Assembly (NCBI GenBank): GCA_028144365.1
Contig: JAOGAX010000001.1
Span: 45,872 to 109,871 of the forward strand
DNA length: 64,000 nt
Direction of reading: 5' to 3'
Source of the DNA: Aquiluna sp.
GTDB taxonomy: Bacteria > Actinomycetota > Actinomycetes > Actinomycetales > Microbacteriaceae
Part shown: positions 18,041 through 27,750 of the stretch, one piece after another
Position numbering within the stretch: the stretch's first letter is position 1
Layout of the letters: each line of letters begins with the position of its first letter
The notes under the pieces: model-generated
What the model was told of the DNA's origin: nothing
The model's input: the letters and a program-made list of their open reading frames with translations, nothing else
Database searches by the model: none
Program-made: the position numbers and the translations under genes

Positions 18041-18709
18041 ATGCAATTCACCACTGCAGCCAAGCTGCTCGCTGAGTTTCTCGGAACCGCCATGATCGTC
18101 GCAGGTGTGATTGGCGCAGGTTTCATGGTCGCTACCGTGGGCGCGGGCTTCGCGCTTGGTCTAACCATGATCGCCGCGACGGTTGCCGCGGTGTTGTTTG
18201 TTTCGATCTCCATTTTGGGTCCGGTATCGGGCGCCCACTTCAACCCTGCTGTGACCATTGCCTTTCTACTGCGCAAAGCAATCAGTTCCGCAGCTGCTGC
18301 CGGCTACATCGCCTCGCAGGTTGTGGGGGCAATCTTTGGTGCAGTGGTTGCAAACCTCATGTTTGAAGTCCCTTGGCTAGAGATCAGTGCAACAGGCAGA
18401 TTCTCTGCGGGCACTTTCTTGGGAGAGGTTGTTGCCACATTTGGACTGGTTCTCTTGATTCTGCTTTTGGTGAAGTTTGAAAAATCGCACCTGATTGCCG
18501 CTTCGGTGGCGGCTTGGATATTTGCAGGCCACATCTTCACCTCTTCAACCTCTTTCGCAAACCCCGCGGTCACGATTGGGCGGGTTTTTTCTGATTCTGC
18601 CGCTTCGATTTCTCCCGACTCAGCTCTTTGGTTTGTACTCGCCCAGCTGGTTGGTATGGCGGTGGCACTCATGGTCTTTGTTCCACTAACGAAGAAAGTA
18701 ACTAGCTAA
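18041..18709 (+). CDS. MIP-family aquaporin/aquaglyceroporin (AqpS-like, arsenite channel candidate)
   Basis: SGAHFNPAVTIAF first NPA box and FANPAVTIGRVF second NPA box; upstream of arsC. Confidence 0.88.
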   Translation: MQFTTAAKLLAEFLGTAMIVAGVIGAGFMVATVGAGFALGLTMIAATVAAVLFVSISILGPVSGAHFNPAVTIAFLLRKAISSAAAAGYIASQVVGAIFGAVVANLMFEVPWLEISATGRFSAGTFLGEVVATFGLVLLILLLVKFEKSHLIAASVAAWIFAGHIFTSSTSFANPAVTIGRVFSDSAASISPDSALWFVLAQLVGMAVALMVFVPLTKKVTS

Positions 18710-19125
18710 TGTCCTCAACAGTTGCATCGGTCATGTTCGTATGTGTCCACAACGCCGGTCGCTCCCAGATGGCTCAGGGGTTTTTGCAGCACCTGGCCGG
18801 AGATCGCGTTGAGGTTCGCTCCTCCGGGACCATGCCCGGGGATCAGGTGAACCCAGCAGCAGTTGCGGCAATGGCAGAGCTCGGTATCGACATCTCGAGC
18901 GCAACGCCAAAGATCCTGACCGACGAGGACGTTCGTGCCTCTGACTACGTAATCACCATGGGCTGTGGGGATAAGTGCCCGTTCTACCCAGGCAAGACTT
19001 ACCTCGACTGGGTCCTTGAGGATCCTGCCGGCAAGGGTGTGGAATCAGTTCGGCCGATTCGTGACGAGATCAAGATCTTGGTTGAGAACCTGGTCGCAGA
19101 AATCGACGCAAAAGCCAAATCTTGA
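18709..19125 (+). CDS. arsC: Low-MW protein tyrosine phosphatase-type arsenate reductase
   Basis: MFVCVHNAGRSQMAQGFLQHLAG P-loop, MGCGDKCPFYPGKTYLDW. Confidence 0.93.
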   Translation: MSSTVASVMFVCVHNAGRSQMAQGFLQHLAGDRVEVRSSGTMPGDQVNPAAVAAMAELGIDISSATPKILTDEDVRASDYVITMGCGDKCPFYPGKTYLDWVLEDPAGKGVESVRPIRDEIKILVENLVAEIDAKAKS

Positions 19126-19152
19126 CAAACTAGTTAGGTTTACCTAACCTCT
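19122..19152 (+). promoter_or_regulatory. Iron-responsive promoter: TTGACA-N17-TAACCT overlapped by a DtxR/IdeR-type box
   Basis: TTGACA at 19122-19127, TAACCT at 19145-19150; TTAGGTTTACCTAACCT (19134-19150) closely matches TTAGGTTAGGCTAACCTAA. Confidence 0.75.
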
Positions 19153-19190
19153 TCAGGTAATCACCATTTATCCACCTGGGGAGACCTTCT

Positions 19191-20174
19191 TTGAAGCTTC
19201 GTGGCGCTCTAGCCCTAACCCTGCTTCCAATCCTGCTGCTCTCGGGTTGTAGTGTCGAGGACGATGCGCTCCTTGTCTACTCCGGCAGAAGTGAGGCGCT
19301 GCTTGGGCCACTAGTTGAAAAATTCGAGCAGGAAAGCGGCTTAGATGTTGAGGTTCGCTATGCAGGCAGTGCCGAGCTAGCGGCTCAGCTACTCGAGGAG
19401 GGAGAGAACTCTCCGGCCGATGTCTTCCTAGCCCAGGATGCCGGGGCACTCGGAGCTGCAGCAAAGGCCGGTCTTCTAACCGGCATCCCCGACGAGATTT
19501 ATTCTCTGGTTCCCTCCGGCTACTCGGCTGCGGACCAGAGCTGGGTTGGAGTTTCCGGCAGAGCCAGGGTCTTGGTCTTTGACCCAGGCAAGGTCAGCGA
19601 GCTTCCTGCGAGCATTTTCGATCTTGAGGACGCCTCTTGGCAGGGTCGTATCGGCATCGCACCAACAAACGCTTCGTTCCAGGCCTTCGTAACTGCAATG
19701 CGCATTCTCCATGGAGATGCAAGGACCCTTGCTTGGCTAGAGGCGATGAAAGTCAATGCGGTCATCTACGAAAAGAATGGCGCAATCCTTGAGGCCGTAG
19801 AGGCGGGACAGCTTGATGCAGGTCTGATCAATCACTACTACTGGTATGCGCGGGCTAAGGATGTCGGTCAAGCCCAGATGAACAGCAGGCTGGCACAGTT
19901 CCAGGCAGCTGATGCCGGAAACCTGGTGAACGTTGCAGGGGTTGGCATCCTGAACTCAACGGATGCTGCCGAGCAGTTTGTAAGTTTCTTGCTAAGCGAG
20001 ACTGGGCAGCAGTATTTTGCCCAGGAGACCAGGGAGTATCCGTTGGTGGAGGGCATAAGCCCTGCCGATGAGCTGACCCCGCTTGCGGATATCCCGACCC
20101 CAGCAATTGACCTGAGCGACCTCGACACCCTCGCTGAAACCCTGGAGCTAATTCGTCAGGCCGGACTGATCTAG
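19191..20174 (+). CDS. Fe(III) ABC transporter substrate-binding lipoprotein
   Basis: Lipobox LLLSGCS; LLVYSGRSEALLGPLVEKFEQESGLDVEVRYAG typical of FutA/FbpA. Confidence 0.9.
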   Translation: MKLRGALALTLLPILLLSGCSVEDDALLVYSGRSEALLGPLVEKFEQESGLDVEVRYAGSAELAAQLLEEGENSPADVFLAQDAGALGAAAKAGLLTGIPDEIYSLVPSGYSAADQSWVGVSGRARVLVFDPGKVSELPASIFDLEDASWQGRIGIAPTNASFQAFVTAMRILHGDARTLAWLEAMKVNAVIYEKNGAILEAVEAGQLDAGLINHYYWYARAKDVGQAQMNSRLAQFQAADAGNLVNVAGVGILNSTDAAEQFVSFLLSETGQQYFAQETREYPLVEGISPADELTPLADIPTPAIDLSDLDTLAETLELIRQAGLI

Positions 20175-20180
20175 GACCTG

Positions 20181-21689
20181 ATGCAAAGACCCCCGATTGC
20201 GGCAGTGGCGCTTGGCCTATTGGCAGCGCTGGCGTCCCTCATACCAATCGGCTACCTGCTGCTTAGGCTCTTCGAAGGCTTTGAAGCGGCGCTCGCTGAG
20301 CTAGCTAGGGCTAGGACCCTAGAGCTACTTCTAAACACAATTGGACTCACCGTCAGCGTCTCCCTCACAGCGCTTGCAATCGGGGCGGTGCAGGCCTGGC
20401 TCACGGTTCGAACGAACCTGCCGCTTGCTCCAGTGTTTGCGGTCTTGGCAACTCTCCCGCTCGCGATTCCCAGCTATGTACTGGCCCTTGGTTACCTGAG
20501 CGTATTTCCCTGGTTTAGTGGTTTCTGGGCTGCTTGGTTCACTCTTTCCTTGGCCACATCGCCCTATGTCTTTTTGGCGCTGTCAGCTGCGCTGATTAGC
20601 TCCAACTTTGCTGCCGAAGAAGTGGCCAGGTCGCTTGGCAAAAATAGGTGGCAGGTAATCAAGAGCGTCACCTGGCCGCAGGTTCGCCCTGCTGCATTTG
20701 CCTCGGTGCTGCTGGTTGCGCTTTATACCCTCAGTGAGTTCGGTGCCATCGCGCTCTTGCGCTTCGACACTTTCACCAGGGCCATCTACAACGCCTATCG
20801 AGGCTCCTTTGACCGCACCAGCGCTGCCGCGCTGGCACTTGTGTTGGTCGCACTCACCCTGGTTGTCATTTATTTCGAGCGGCGTTATCGCGGTGATCGC
20901 TGGCAGGCCCCAACAGCTTCTGGCAGAAAGCGGCGAATTGACCTTGGCCGCGCAAGGATTTTGGCGGCAGTTGGCCTGGGAATTATTGGCCTATTTGGAG
21001 CGGGTGTTCCTGTGGTGTCGCTTATTGGTTGGAGCGTGAATCAAACAGGCTTTGATTTACTCCGGCTGGGGGAGCTGGTTGCCAGCTCGCTGGCTGTGGC
21101 AATAGCAGCGGGAGTTGTGATCGGAATCTTCGCACTTGCGATTTCGGTCTGGAACCTGAGGTATTCGAGCAGGCTCTCGGGAGCTGTTGACCTAACCGCC
21201 TGGGCTGCACATGCCCTACCTGCAGTGGTGGTGGCACTGGCGCTTGTTTACTTTGGTGCAAATCTTGTGCCCGGCATCTACCAGAGCATTTGGCTACTAC
21301 TTCTTGGCTATTTGATTCTGTTTTTGCCAAATGCGCTGGGGCTAGTTGGAACTCCCATTGCGCTTGTTCCCAGGAGCATTGAGGAGGTCGCTCGCAGTCA
21401 GGGGCTGAGCAAGAACGCGGCACTTACCAAGGTGGTGCTACCAATCGCGCTACCTGGGATCCTGGCGGGTGTGGCGCTTGCGTCCTTGACGGTGCTGAAG
21501 GAGCTCCCGGCAACGCTGCTACTAAGACCTAACGAGCTGGACACCTTGGCAACAGAGCTTTGGCAGGCAACCGAGGTGCTGGCATATTCCCAGGCTGCCC
21601 CCTATGCGCTAGCGCTGATTATCATTGCGGGGGTGCCCGCACTGGCGCTCAATGCCCAGGCAAGAAAACTGATTTCGGAGGTTAGCTAG
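20181..21689 (+). CDS. Iron ABC transporter permease (FbpB-like, duplicated TMD)
   Basis: Two EEVARSLG/EEVARSQG permease loops, about 12 TM. Confidence 0.9.
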   Translation: MQRPPIAAVALGLLAALASLIPIGYLLLRLFEGFEAALAELARARTLELLLNTIGLTVSVSLTALAIGAVQAWLTVRTNLPLAPVFAVLATLPLAIPSYVLALGYLSVFPWFSGFWAAWFTLSLATSPYVFLALSAALISSNFAAEEVARSLGKNRWQVIKSVTWPQVRPAAFASVLLVALYTLSEFGAIALLRFDTFTRAIYNAYRGSFDRTSAAALALVLVALTLVVIYFERRYRGDRWQAPTASGRKRRIDLGRARILAAVGLGIIGLFGAGVPVVSLIGWSVNQTGFDLLRLGELVASSLAVAIAAGVVIGIFALAISVWNLRYSSRLSGAVDLTAWAAHALPAVVVALALVYFGANLVPGIYQSIWLLLLGYLILFLPNALGLVGTPIALVPRSIEEVARSQGLSKNAALTKVVLPIALPGILAGVALASLTVLKELPATLLLRPNELDTLATELWQATEVLAYSQAAPYALALIIIAGVPALALNAQARKLISEVS

Positions 21690-22718
21690 ATGCCGCTTCT
21701 TGAAATCAACGACGTCTCAGTGTGCTTTGGTGACACTGAGGTTCTTTCAGGTATCACGCTAGAGCTTGAGAGCAAGCAGCTTTTGGCCGTTCTCGGAGCT
21801 TCGGGTGCGGGCAAGTCGACTTTGATGAGGTTGATTGCTGGTTTTGATTCAGTTGGGGCAGGCTCGATAGTTCTCGATGGGGAAACCCTCAGTGACACCT
21901 CGAAGACGGTTGCTCCAGAGAAGCGGAGCATAGGCATTGTGCCGCAGGATTCTGCCCTGTTTCCCCACCTCAACGTAGGTCAAAACATCGGCTTCGGACT
22001 CTCTGCGCTCTCAAAAGAGGCGAGGGCCGAGCGGGTTGGCGAGCTGCTGAGATTGGTTCGAATGGAGGAGTTCGCGTCTCGGATGCCACAGGAGCTATCG
22101 GGAGGACAGGTGCAGCGAGTCGCCCTCGCCAGAGCGCTAGCCCCAAAACCTAAGCTCGTCCTACTCGACGAGCCCTTTAGCGCGCTCGATGCAGAACTCA
22201 GAGGTCAGCTTCGGGAAGAGGTTCGTCAGGTGCTAAGGGCTGAGGGCGCTACTGCGGTCTTGGTCACTCACGATCAAGAAGAAGCACTCTCGCTTGCTGA
22301 TCGGGTGGCGGTCTTGCGTGAGGGAAAGATCATTCAGGTGGGGTCACCCTCTGAGATCTATAACTCTCCAGCCGATGTTGGCATTGCCACATTCTTGGGC
22401 GAATCGGTGCTGGTTGATGGCAAGGTATCTGGCGGCAAGATCCTCACGGACCTAGGCAGCCTTAGTGCTTTGAATAACGTGGCCGAGGGGGCAACCGGAG
22501 TGGTCGCCATCAGGAGCGAAAACTTCTACCTGCAGCCAAACCCCACGGGTGATTCCGAGGTTGTGGGTCGGGTGTTCTTTGGGCACGATGCCCTTGTCGA
22601 GGTTCAGACGCCCAAGCTCAGAATCAGGGCCAGGTCTAACGGTCCCTTTGCGCCAGAGGTTGGTATGCGGGTGACGGTGTGGGTGCGTGGTGCGGTCAAT
22701 TTCTACCCATCCAGTTAA
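21690..22718 (+). CDS. Iron ABC transporter ATP-binding protein (FbpC-like)
   Basis: Walker [25 protein letters not shown], Walker B LVLLDEPFSALD, C-terminal TOBE-like part. Confidence 0.93.
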   Translation: MPLLEINDVSVCFGDTEVLSGITLELESKQLLAVLGASGAGKSTLMRLIAGFDSVGAGSIVLDGETLSDTSKTVAPEKRSIGIVPQDSALFPHLNVGQNIGFGLSALSKEARAERVGELLRLVRMEEFASRMPQELSGGQVQRVALARALAPKPKLVLLDEPFSALDAELRGQLREEVRQVLRAEGATAVLVTHDQEEALSLADRVAVLREGKIIQVGSPSEIYNSPADVGIATFLGESVLVDGKVSGGKILTDLGSLSALNNVAEGATGVVAIRSENFYLQPNPTGDSEVVGRVFFGHDALVEVQTPKLRIRARSNGPFAPEVGMRVTVWVRGAVNFYPSS

Positions 22719-22831
22719 TTCACAGGTGGGCCTGTAACTGCGCTAGTAGTGTGGTGCCGTTATATACGGATTCTTAGGTTTTGCCGCTTTCGGATTGGTA
22801 TCGAGCCGACCTAAGAGAGCTGTGAAGTCGT

Positions 22832-23461
22832 ATGAATTGGTTTGACGCCCAGGCGATCATCGACTCATTCGGAGATTGGGCGGCAATTGCCATCTCAGTT
22901 GTGCTCTTCATCGAGACGGCGTTTGTGCCACTGTCCTTCCTGCCCGGCGACTCCCTACTCTTTCTCGGAGGGCTAGCGCTCTCAAACAGCGACAGCTTCT
23001 TACCCGACTGGTCGGGATTTTTAATTATTTGGTTTGGGGCTTTTTTTGGATCGCAGGTTGGCTTTTGGCTTGGAAAACTAACCGGGCCCATACTCTTTTC
23101 CAAAGATAGGAACTTCGTAATAAATCGTGCGAATCTAGATCGCACCCATGCGTTTTTTGCAAAATACGGCGCACGGGCTGTGATCCTTGCGAGGTTTATC
23201 CCAATTCTCAGGGCCTTCGTTCCAATGCTTGCCGGTATGTCAGAAATGAGTGCAGCGAAGTTCACGAGGCTCAACCTGATTGGAGCCACTACATGGGTCA
23301 TGGTGTTTCTCGTGCCGGGCTATTTGGTCGGCGGTATTACCGCGGTGAGGGAGAACCTCGAGATTGCTGTGCTGATAATTATCGTTGGCACTTTGCTTAT
23401 ACTTCCTCTCGAACTTTTGAGGGACAAAATTGCTGCTAAGCGACGAGCCCTAACCAAATAG
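22832..23461 (+). CDS. DedA-family membrane protein
   Basis: FIETAFVPLSFLPGDSLLFLGGLAL, FFAKYGARAVILARFIPILRAFVPMLAGMSEM. Confidence 0.92.
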   Translation: MNWFDAQAIIDSFGDWAAIAISVVLFIETAFVPLSFLPGDSLLFLGGLALSNSDSFLPDWSGFLIIWFGAFFGSQVGFWLGKLTGPILFSKDRNFVINRANLDRTHAFFAKYGARAVILARFIPILRAFVPMLAGMSEMSAAKFTRLNLIGATTWVMVFLVPGYLVGGITAVRENLEIAVLIIIVGTLLILPLELLRDKIAAKRRALTK

Positions 23462-23496
23462 TCAGATTATTTCTCAACACTTCTACACTTAGTCAG

Positions 23497-24585
23497 ATGC
23501 GGAAACTAGCCCTCTTGGCGGCCTCGGTTCTGGTTCTCACCGGCTGCAGCGCCGAGCCCGAAGAGACAATTGCTCCGACCCCTACCGCCACCCAGACTGC
23601 GACTCCGACCCCTACCGAAGAGCCTGAGCCGGAACCAATTCTTGTGGCGGCTCCGCTAACTGGGGTTTTGTATGAAGAGGGCACCAACGCACTGCTTGAG
23701 CTTCCAGCGGTCTCAGCGAAGATCGACAACACCACTCCTGGCCGGCCACAGCTTGCTCTGAACTCGGCAGACATTGTTTATGTCACAAGGGTCGAGATCG
23801 GCCTTACTCGTTTGCTGCCGGTTTGGCACTCCAGAACCCCCGAGGTCATCGGCCCGGTTCGCTCGGTGAGGCCAGTGGATGCGGCAATTGTTGACCCCTT
23901 CAATGGCATCTTCGTTTACTCGGGCGGTCAAGCGCCTTTTAAGTCAGCCGCCAAGGCCACGGGCCTCATCATGAGCGATGAGGATACGGAGATGAATAAC
24001 GACACCTACTTCAGGGAGAAGTCCAGGGTCGCGCCATGGAACCTGTTTTTTGAGGCGGCCGAGTTGCAGCTGCTCTACTCGGTTGAGCAGCCAGCCCCGG
24101 CTCCTGGTTTTGAGTTTGATGCCATACCGACTGCCGTCACCGATGGCACACCCGTGGTTGGCCTTGGGGTGAAGTATCCGCAGATGCATTCTGAGTGGGA
24201 GCTGGGAACTGCGATGTTTGACTGGTCGGTCAACGAGGAGCCCGCGTGGCTTAGAACCCAGGATGGTTCCGAGCACACTCAAGAGGGCGGCGAGAGGGTT
24301 GTTGCCAAGAACGTTGTGGTCATGGAAGTTGCCCACGATCTGAGCTTTGTGGATCCAAAATATGGCGCTATTCCAAAGGCAATGCTGGAAAACAATGAGG
24401 GCATAGCCCACATCTTCTCTGACGGCTATTACCTACAGGCGGCCTGGTCTAAGGCCGAGAGTGGCGATCCGATTCTGCTTTCAACCACCGACGGCGGACC
24501 GCTAAAGCTAGCCATGGGTAATACGTGGGTAGAGATGATGGACGTTCCCAAGAGCAAGCTGACCATCACCGAACCAGAGGCATAG
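23497..24585 (+). CDS. DUF3048 (YerB-like) lipoprotein
   Basis: Lipobox VLTGCS, PT-rich linker, SAKIDNTTPGRPQLALNSADIVYVTRVEIGLTRLLPVWHSRTPEVIGPVRSVRPVD. Confidence 0.88.
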   Translation: MRKLALLAASVLVLTGCSAEPEETIAPTPTATQTATPTPTEEPEPEPILVAAPLTGVLYEEGTNALLELPAVSAKIDNTTPGRPQLALNSADIVYVTRVEIGLTRLLPVWHSRTPEVIGPVRSVRPVDAAIVDPFNGIFVYSGGQAPFKSAAKATGLIMSDEDTEMNNDTYFREKSRVAPWNLFFEAAELQLLYSVEQPAPAPGFEFDAIPTAVTDGTPVVGLGVKYPQMHSEWELGTAMFDWSVNEEPAWLRTQDGSEHTQEGGERVVAKNVVVMEVAHDLSFVDPKYGAIPKAMLENNEGIAHIFSDGYYLQAAWSKAESGDPILLSTTDGGPLKLAMGNTWVEMMDVPKSKLTITEPEA

Positions 24586-24588
24586 CTT

Positions 24589-24732
24589 TTGCGCGGGGTC
24601 AAAAAAGCCGACCTTCCAAAAAAGGACTGTGAGCGCTGCGGCAGAGAGATGGTCTGGCGAAAGTCCTGGGCCAAAAACTGGGAGCAGGTCAAGTACTGCT
24701 CAGAGAAGTGCAAGCGGACTAAAGCTCTTTAG
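24589..24732 (+). CDS. DUF2256-type small CxxC protein (47 aa; not in supplied ORF track)
   Basis: TTG start; (M/L)RGVKKADLPKKDCERCGREMVWRKSWAKNWEQVKYCSEKCKRTKAL*; 3' end overlaps convergent galU by 14 bp. Confidence 0.8.
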   Translation: MRGVKKADLPKKDCERCGREMVWRKSWAKNWEQVKYCSEKCKRTKAL

Positions 24733-25615
24733 AAAAGCCCTTTAGCCAATCTCTTAGGTCGTCCCCAATGTCCTCGCGGTCAACCGCAATTCTCAGGGTC
24801 GCCTTTATGAAGTCCAGCTTGTCTCCGGTGTCATAGCGTCTGCCGCGGAAGATAACTCCTCGAACGCCACCGGCAATCTCCGGGTGCTTTGCAGCATGCT
24901 GCAGAGCATCGGTGAGTTGAATCTCTCCACCTCTGCCGGGCTGGGTGTTTTCGAGAATGTCGAACATCTCGGGCCTGAGCACATACCTTCCTATTACAGC
25001 AAGGTTCGAGGGGGCCTTGTCGGCCTCTGGCTTTTCGACCAGGTCGGTCACCTCGACAACATCTCCGTCCTGCCTGCCAATGCTTGCCACTCCGTATTGA
25101 TGAATCTGTTCTTTCGGTACCTCCATGAGGGCGACTACGTTGTCGCCGGTTTCCTCGTGGAGCTTGAGAATCTGTGTTAGGCAGGCATCTCTTGAGTCGA
25201 TGATGTCATCGCCGAGAAGGACCGCAAAGCTGTTGTGACCGACGTGGCTTTTCGCTCTCAGGACTGCATGGCCAAGGCCGCGCGGGTCACCCTGGCGGGT
25301 GTAGTGGATGTCGGCAAGTTGGTTTGATGCCTGAACCGAGAAAAGCTTTTTCTCATCGCCCTTTTGGGAGAGAACCTGCTCGAGTTCTGCAACTCGGTCG
25401 AAGTGGTTTTCCAGGGTGTTCTTGTTGCGGCCGGTGATCATGAGCAAATCTGACAAGCCTGCCGAGACTGCCTCCTCAACCACGTATTGAATTACGGGCT
25501 TGTCGACAATCGGCAACATCTCTTTAGGCATCGCTTTGGTGGCGGGGAGGAACCTGGTTCCAAGTCCCGCGGCTGGAATTACCGCCTTGCGGACTAGGTA
25601 ACTGCTTTCAGACAT
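24719..25615 (-). CDS. galU: UTP-glucose-1-phosphate uridylyltransferase
   Basis: KAVIPAAGLGTRFLPATKAMPKEMLPIVDKPVIQYVVEEA. Confidence 0.96.
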   Translation of the reverse strand: MSESSYLVRKAVIPAAGLGTRFLPATKAMPKEMLPIVDKPVIQYVVEEAVSAGLSDLLMITGRNKNTLENHFDRVAELEQVLSQKGDEKKLFSVQASNQLADIHYTRQGDPRGLGHAVLRAKSHVGHNSFAVLLGDDIIDSRDACLTQILKLHEETGDNVVALMEVPKEQIHQYGVASIGRQDGDVVEVTDLVEKPEADKAPSNLAVIGRYVLRPEMFDILENTQPGRGGEIQLTDALQHAAKHPEIAGGVRGVIFRGRRYDTGDKLDFIKATLRIAVDREDIGDDLRDWLKGFSKEL

Positions 25616-25668
25616 GGCTAAAGCCTAGACTCAGTTTTCAGCAGATGCTCACCTTAGGTGTCTAAGAT

Positions 25669-26985
25669 TTGCGTGAACTAGGGGAAGAAAAGAACTTGGT
25701 TAGAAAAATCTTTGCGGCGTTATCCGTGGCCGTGCTCTCGGTCGTTGGCCTTGCGGCACCTGCGAGTGCAAATGTTGCTGAGCCTGCTTTTGACATGGTC
25801 AAGGTGAGTTCGGTTTGGGATGCTGGCCACACCGGATCTGGCGCGTCGATTGCCTTTATTGACCAGGGTGTCAACCTCACTCACGAGTACTTCCAGGGAC
25901 AGGTCATCGACGGCTTTTGCCTCTATGCCTCCTACACCAACAACTATTGCCCCAATGGCTCTAAGAGCCAGACCGGCTTGATCGCCGCATCCCAGCGAAT
26001 CGTCAATAACTTCCCTGTATTTGCAGAGAACCACGGAAACATGGTGGCCGGCATTGCCGCAGGCAAACCGAACAGCGTGGCAGCTGGCGGCATCGCTCCC
26101 GAGGCCAAGATTGTTATGGCAAACATCGACCTCACTCTCGAGGGCATCACCGCTGCCACCCGCTACATCTCAGACCGGGCAGCAGCCAACAACACTGTTG
26201 CAGTCTCGCTCTCCTTCGGTGGTCTGTTTTCAGAGATGCCTCGCAGCTGGCTGCTCTGTGACAACAACCCAGCACTTGCGGAGCTTGCGACATTGATTGG
26301 CGACATGAGGGACCGCGGAATCATTACCTTTGCGGCCGCCGGAAATACCCCCGTCCTTGACATCGCAACCTCGGTTTTCCCAAGTTGTTTGCAGGATGTG
26401 GTGGCGGTGGGATCGGTGAACTCCTTCGGAGAGATTTCTTGGTATGTAACCATGTCAGAAAAGATTGAGCTGCTCGCCCCAGACTTCACGCGCTCCGCGG
26501 ACACGCTCGGCTATCTGACTGGCTCGGGAACCTCGGCGGCAACACCCATGGTTGCTGGCGCTTTTACTCTTTTGAAGCAGGCATTTCCTGACAAGACGAG
26601 CGAGCAGGTGTTAGCCGCTCTGAAGGCCACCGGATCCATGGTCGATGACGTTATCCGCAAAGACATTCCAATGGTCAATGTCGCAGCCGCCTACAACTCG
26701 CTTGCCTCAGATACCAGCGCTCCAGAGACCCCAGAGGAAAACCTTGAGCAAAAGGTGACCATCGGAACCTTCAACGGCTATATCGCCATCTACACAAAGG
26801 GCTACGAGGGTAGAAGGCTTACCGCGAAGGTGGCAGGTCGTTGGCTAAAGGTTGACCCGATCACACTTGCCCCCGGCAAGAGCTACTCGCTCACTAAGCG
26901 CAATACCGGTGCTGGCTACCAAATAAGTGTCGCGGTTTATATCGACGGAGTGCTGAAGGCGGAGGACTCTGTTCTAACGCGCTAG
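25669..26985 (+). CDS. Secreted subtilisin-like (S8) serine protease with about 79-aa C-terminal domain shared with the 34.2 kb surface protein
   Basis: Signal peptide (real start possibly TTG at 25696), D in IAFIDQGVN, H in ENHGNMVAGIAAG, S in GSGTSAATPMVAG. Confidence 0.92.
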   Translation: MRELGEEKNLVRKIFAALSVAVLSVVGLAAPASANVAEPAFDMVKVSSVWDAGHTGSGASIAFIDQGVNLTHEYFQGQVIDGFCLYASYTNNYCPNGSKSQTGLIAASQRIVNNFPVFAENHGNMVAGIAAGKPNSVAAGGIAPEAKIVMANIDLTLEGITAATRYISDRAAANNTVAVSLSFGGLFSEMPRSWLLCDNNPALAELATLIGDMRDRGIITFAAAGNTPVLDIATSVFPSCLQDVVAVGSVNSFGEISWYVTMSEKIELLAPDFTRSADTLGYLTGSGTSAATPMVAGAFTLLKQAFPDKTSEQVLAALKATGSMVDDVIRKDIPMVNVAAAYNSLASDTSAPETPEENLEQKVTIGTFNGYIAIYTKGYEGRRLTAKVAGRWLKVDPITLAPGKSYSLTKRNTGAGYQISVAVYIDGVLKAEDSVLTR

Positions 26986-27750
26986 CACGAAGCGAACTAG
27001 GTTCGCAGGTCCTCCCAGCTCGCGCATTCTTCTAAGTCCAAATCCAAGGCGAACTAGCGGTGCTAGAGCACCAAAGACCCGGGTGAATACTGCCGCTCTT
27101 GCAACCCGGTCGCGGCTGGTGCCCCAGCCAGAACCCGAGGAGTCTTCTGGGTGAGTAGCAACTGTGATCGGGACAAACTCGGCTTTTCCGCCGGCCCTCA
27201 ACAGGTCTGCAATAAAGATGTATTCGTCGCCGAGATAGTTTTCGCTACCGGCTCCAAAGTTCTCGTCAAACACCACACCAAACTGCCTGATGGCATCGAC
27301 CCTGATGATCATCTCGTAGGTCGCTGCCCGGGCCGAGTTCCAAACGCTTAGCTTCGCGGCAGACTTTGGGTACTGCTTGCGAAGTCTTCCGCTGGGATCT
27401 TGAGCCTGAGCAAGGAGAAGAGAGAGCCTTGGGTTTTCATCAAAATACTTGATGGCCGCCTCAAGGCCGCTCTCGCCAAAGACGATGTCATCGTCGGCGA
27501 ATACCAGGTACTCGCTCTTTGCTAGCCAGATGGCCCGGGTGCGACTCTTTGCCACGCCAGTGGATTGAAGCTCCTCAGTGCTTACGTCCCGGCGACCTGT
27601 GAGCTTTGGAAAGTCTGCTAGCTGCCATTTTTTTTCGCCTGGGTTCTGAACCACAATCACGGTTTCCCAGTCTGGGCGCTCTCGAGGGGGCGTGATGTTT
27701 TGGATGCGCTCACGGAGGACCGAGTAGCCGATGGTGAGTTTTAGGCTCAT
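26974..27750 (-). CDS. Glycosyltransferase family 2-like protein
   Basis: WETVIVVQNPGEKKW..., KSEYLVFADDDIVFGESGLEAAIKYF GT-A type DDD motif. Confidence 0.8.
   Translation of the reverse strand: MSLKLTIGYSVLRERIQNITPPRERPDWETVIVVQNPGEKKWQLADFPKLTGRRDVSTEELQSTGVAKSRTRAIWLAKSEYLVFADDDIVFGESGLEAAIKYFDENPRLSLLLAQAQDPSGRLRKQYPKSAAKLSVWNSARAATYEMIIRVDAIRQFGVVFDENFGAGSENYLGDEYIFIADLLRAGGKAEFVPITVATHPEDSSGSGWGTSRDRVARAAVFTRVFGALAPLVRLGFGLRRMRELGGPANLVRFVLAR

Noticed and set aside
23573-23617. Repeat CTCCGACCCCTACCG x2 (30-bp period) in the DUF3048 lipoprotein
   Set aside because: Explained as the usual PT-rich linker after a lipobox; not a separate element.
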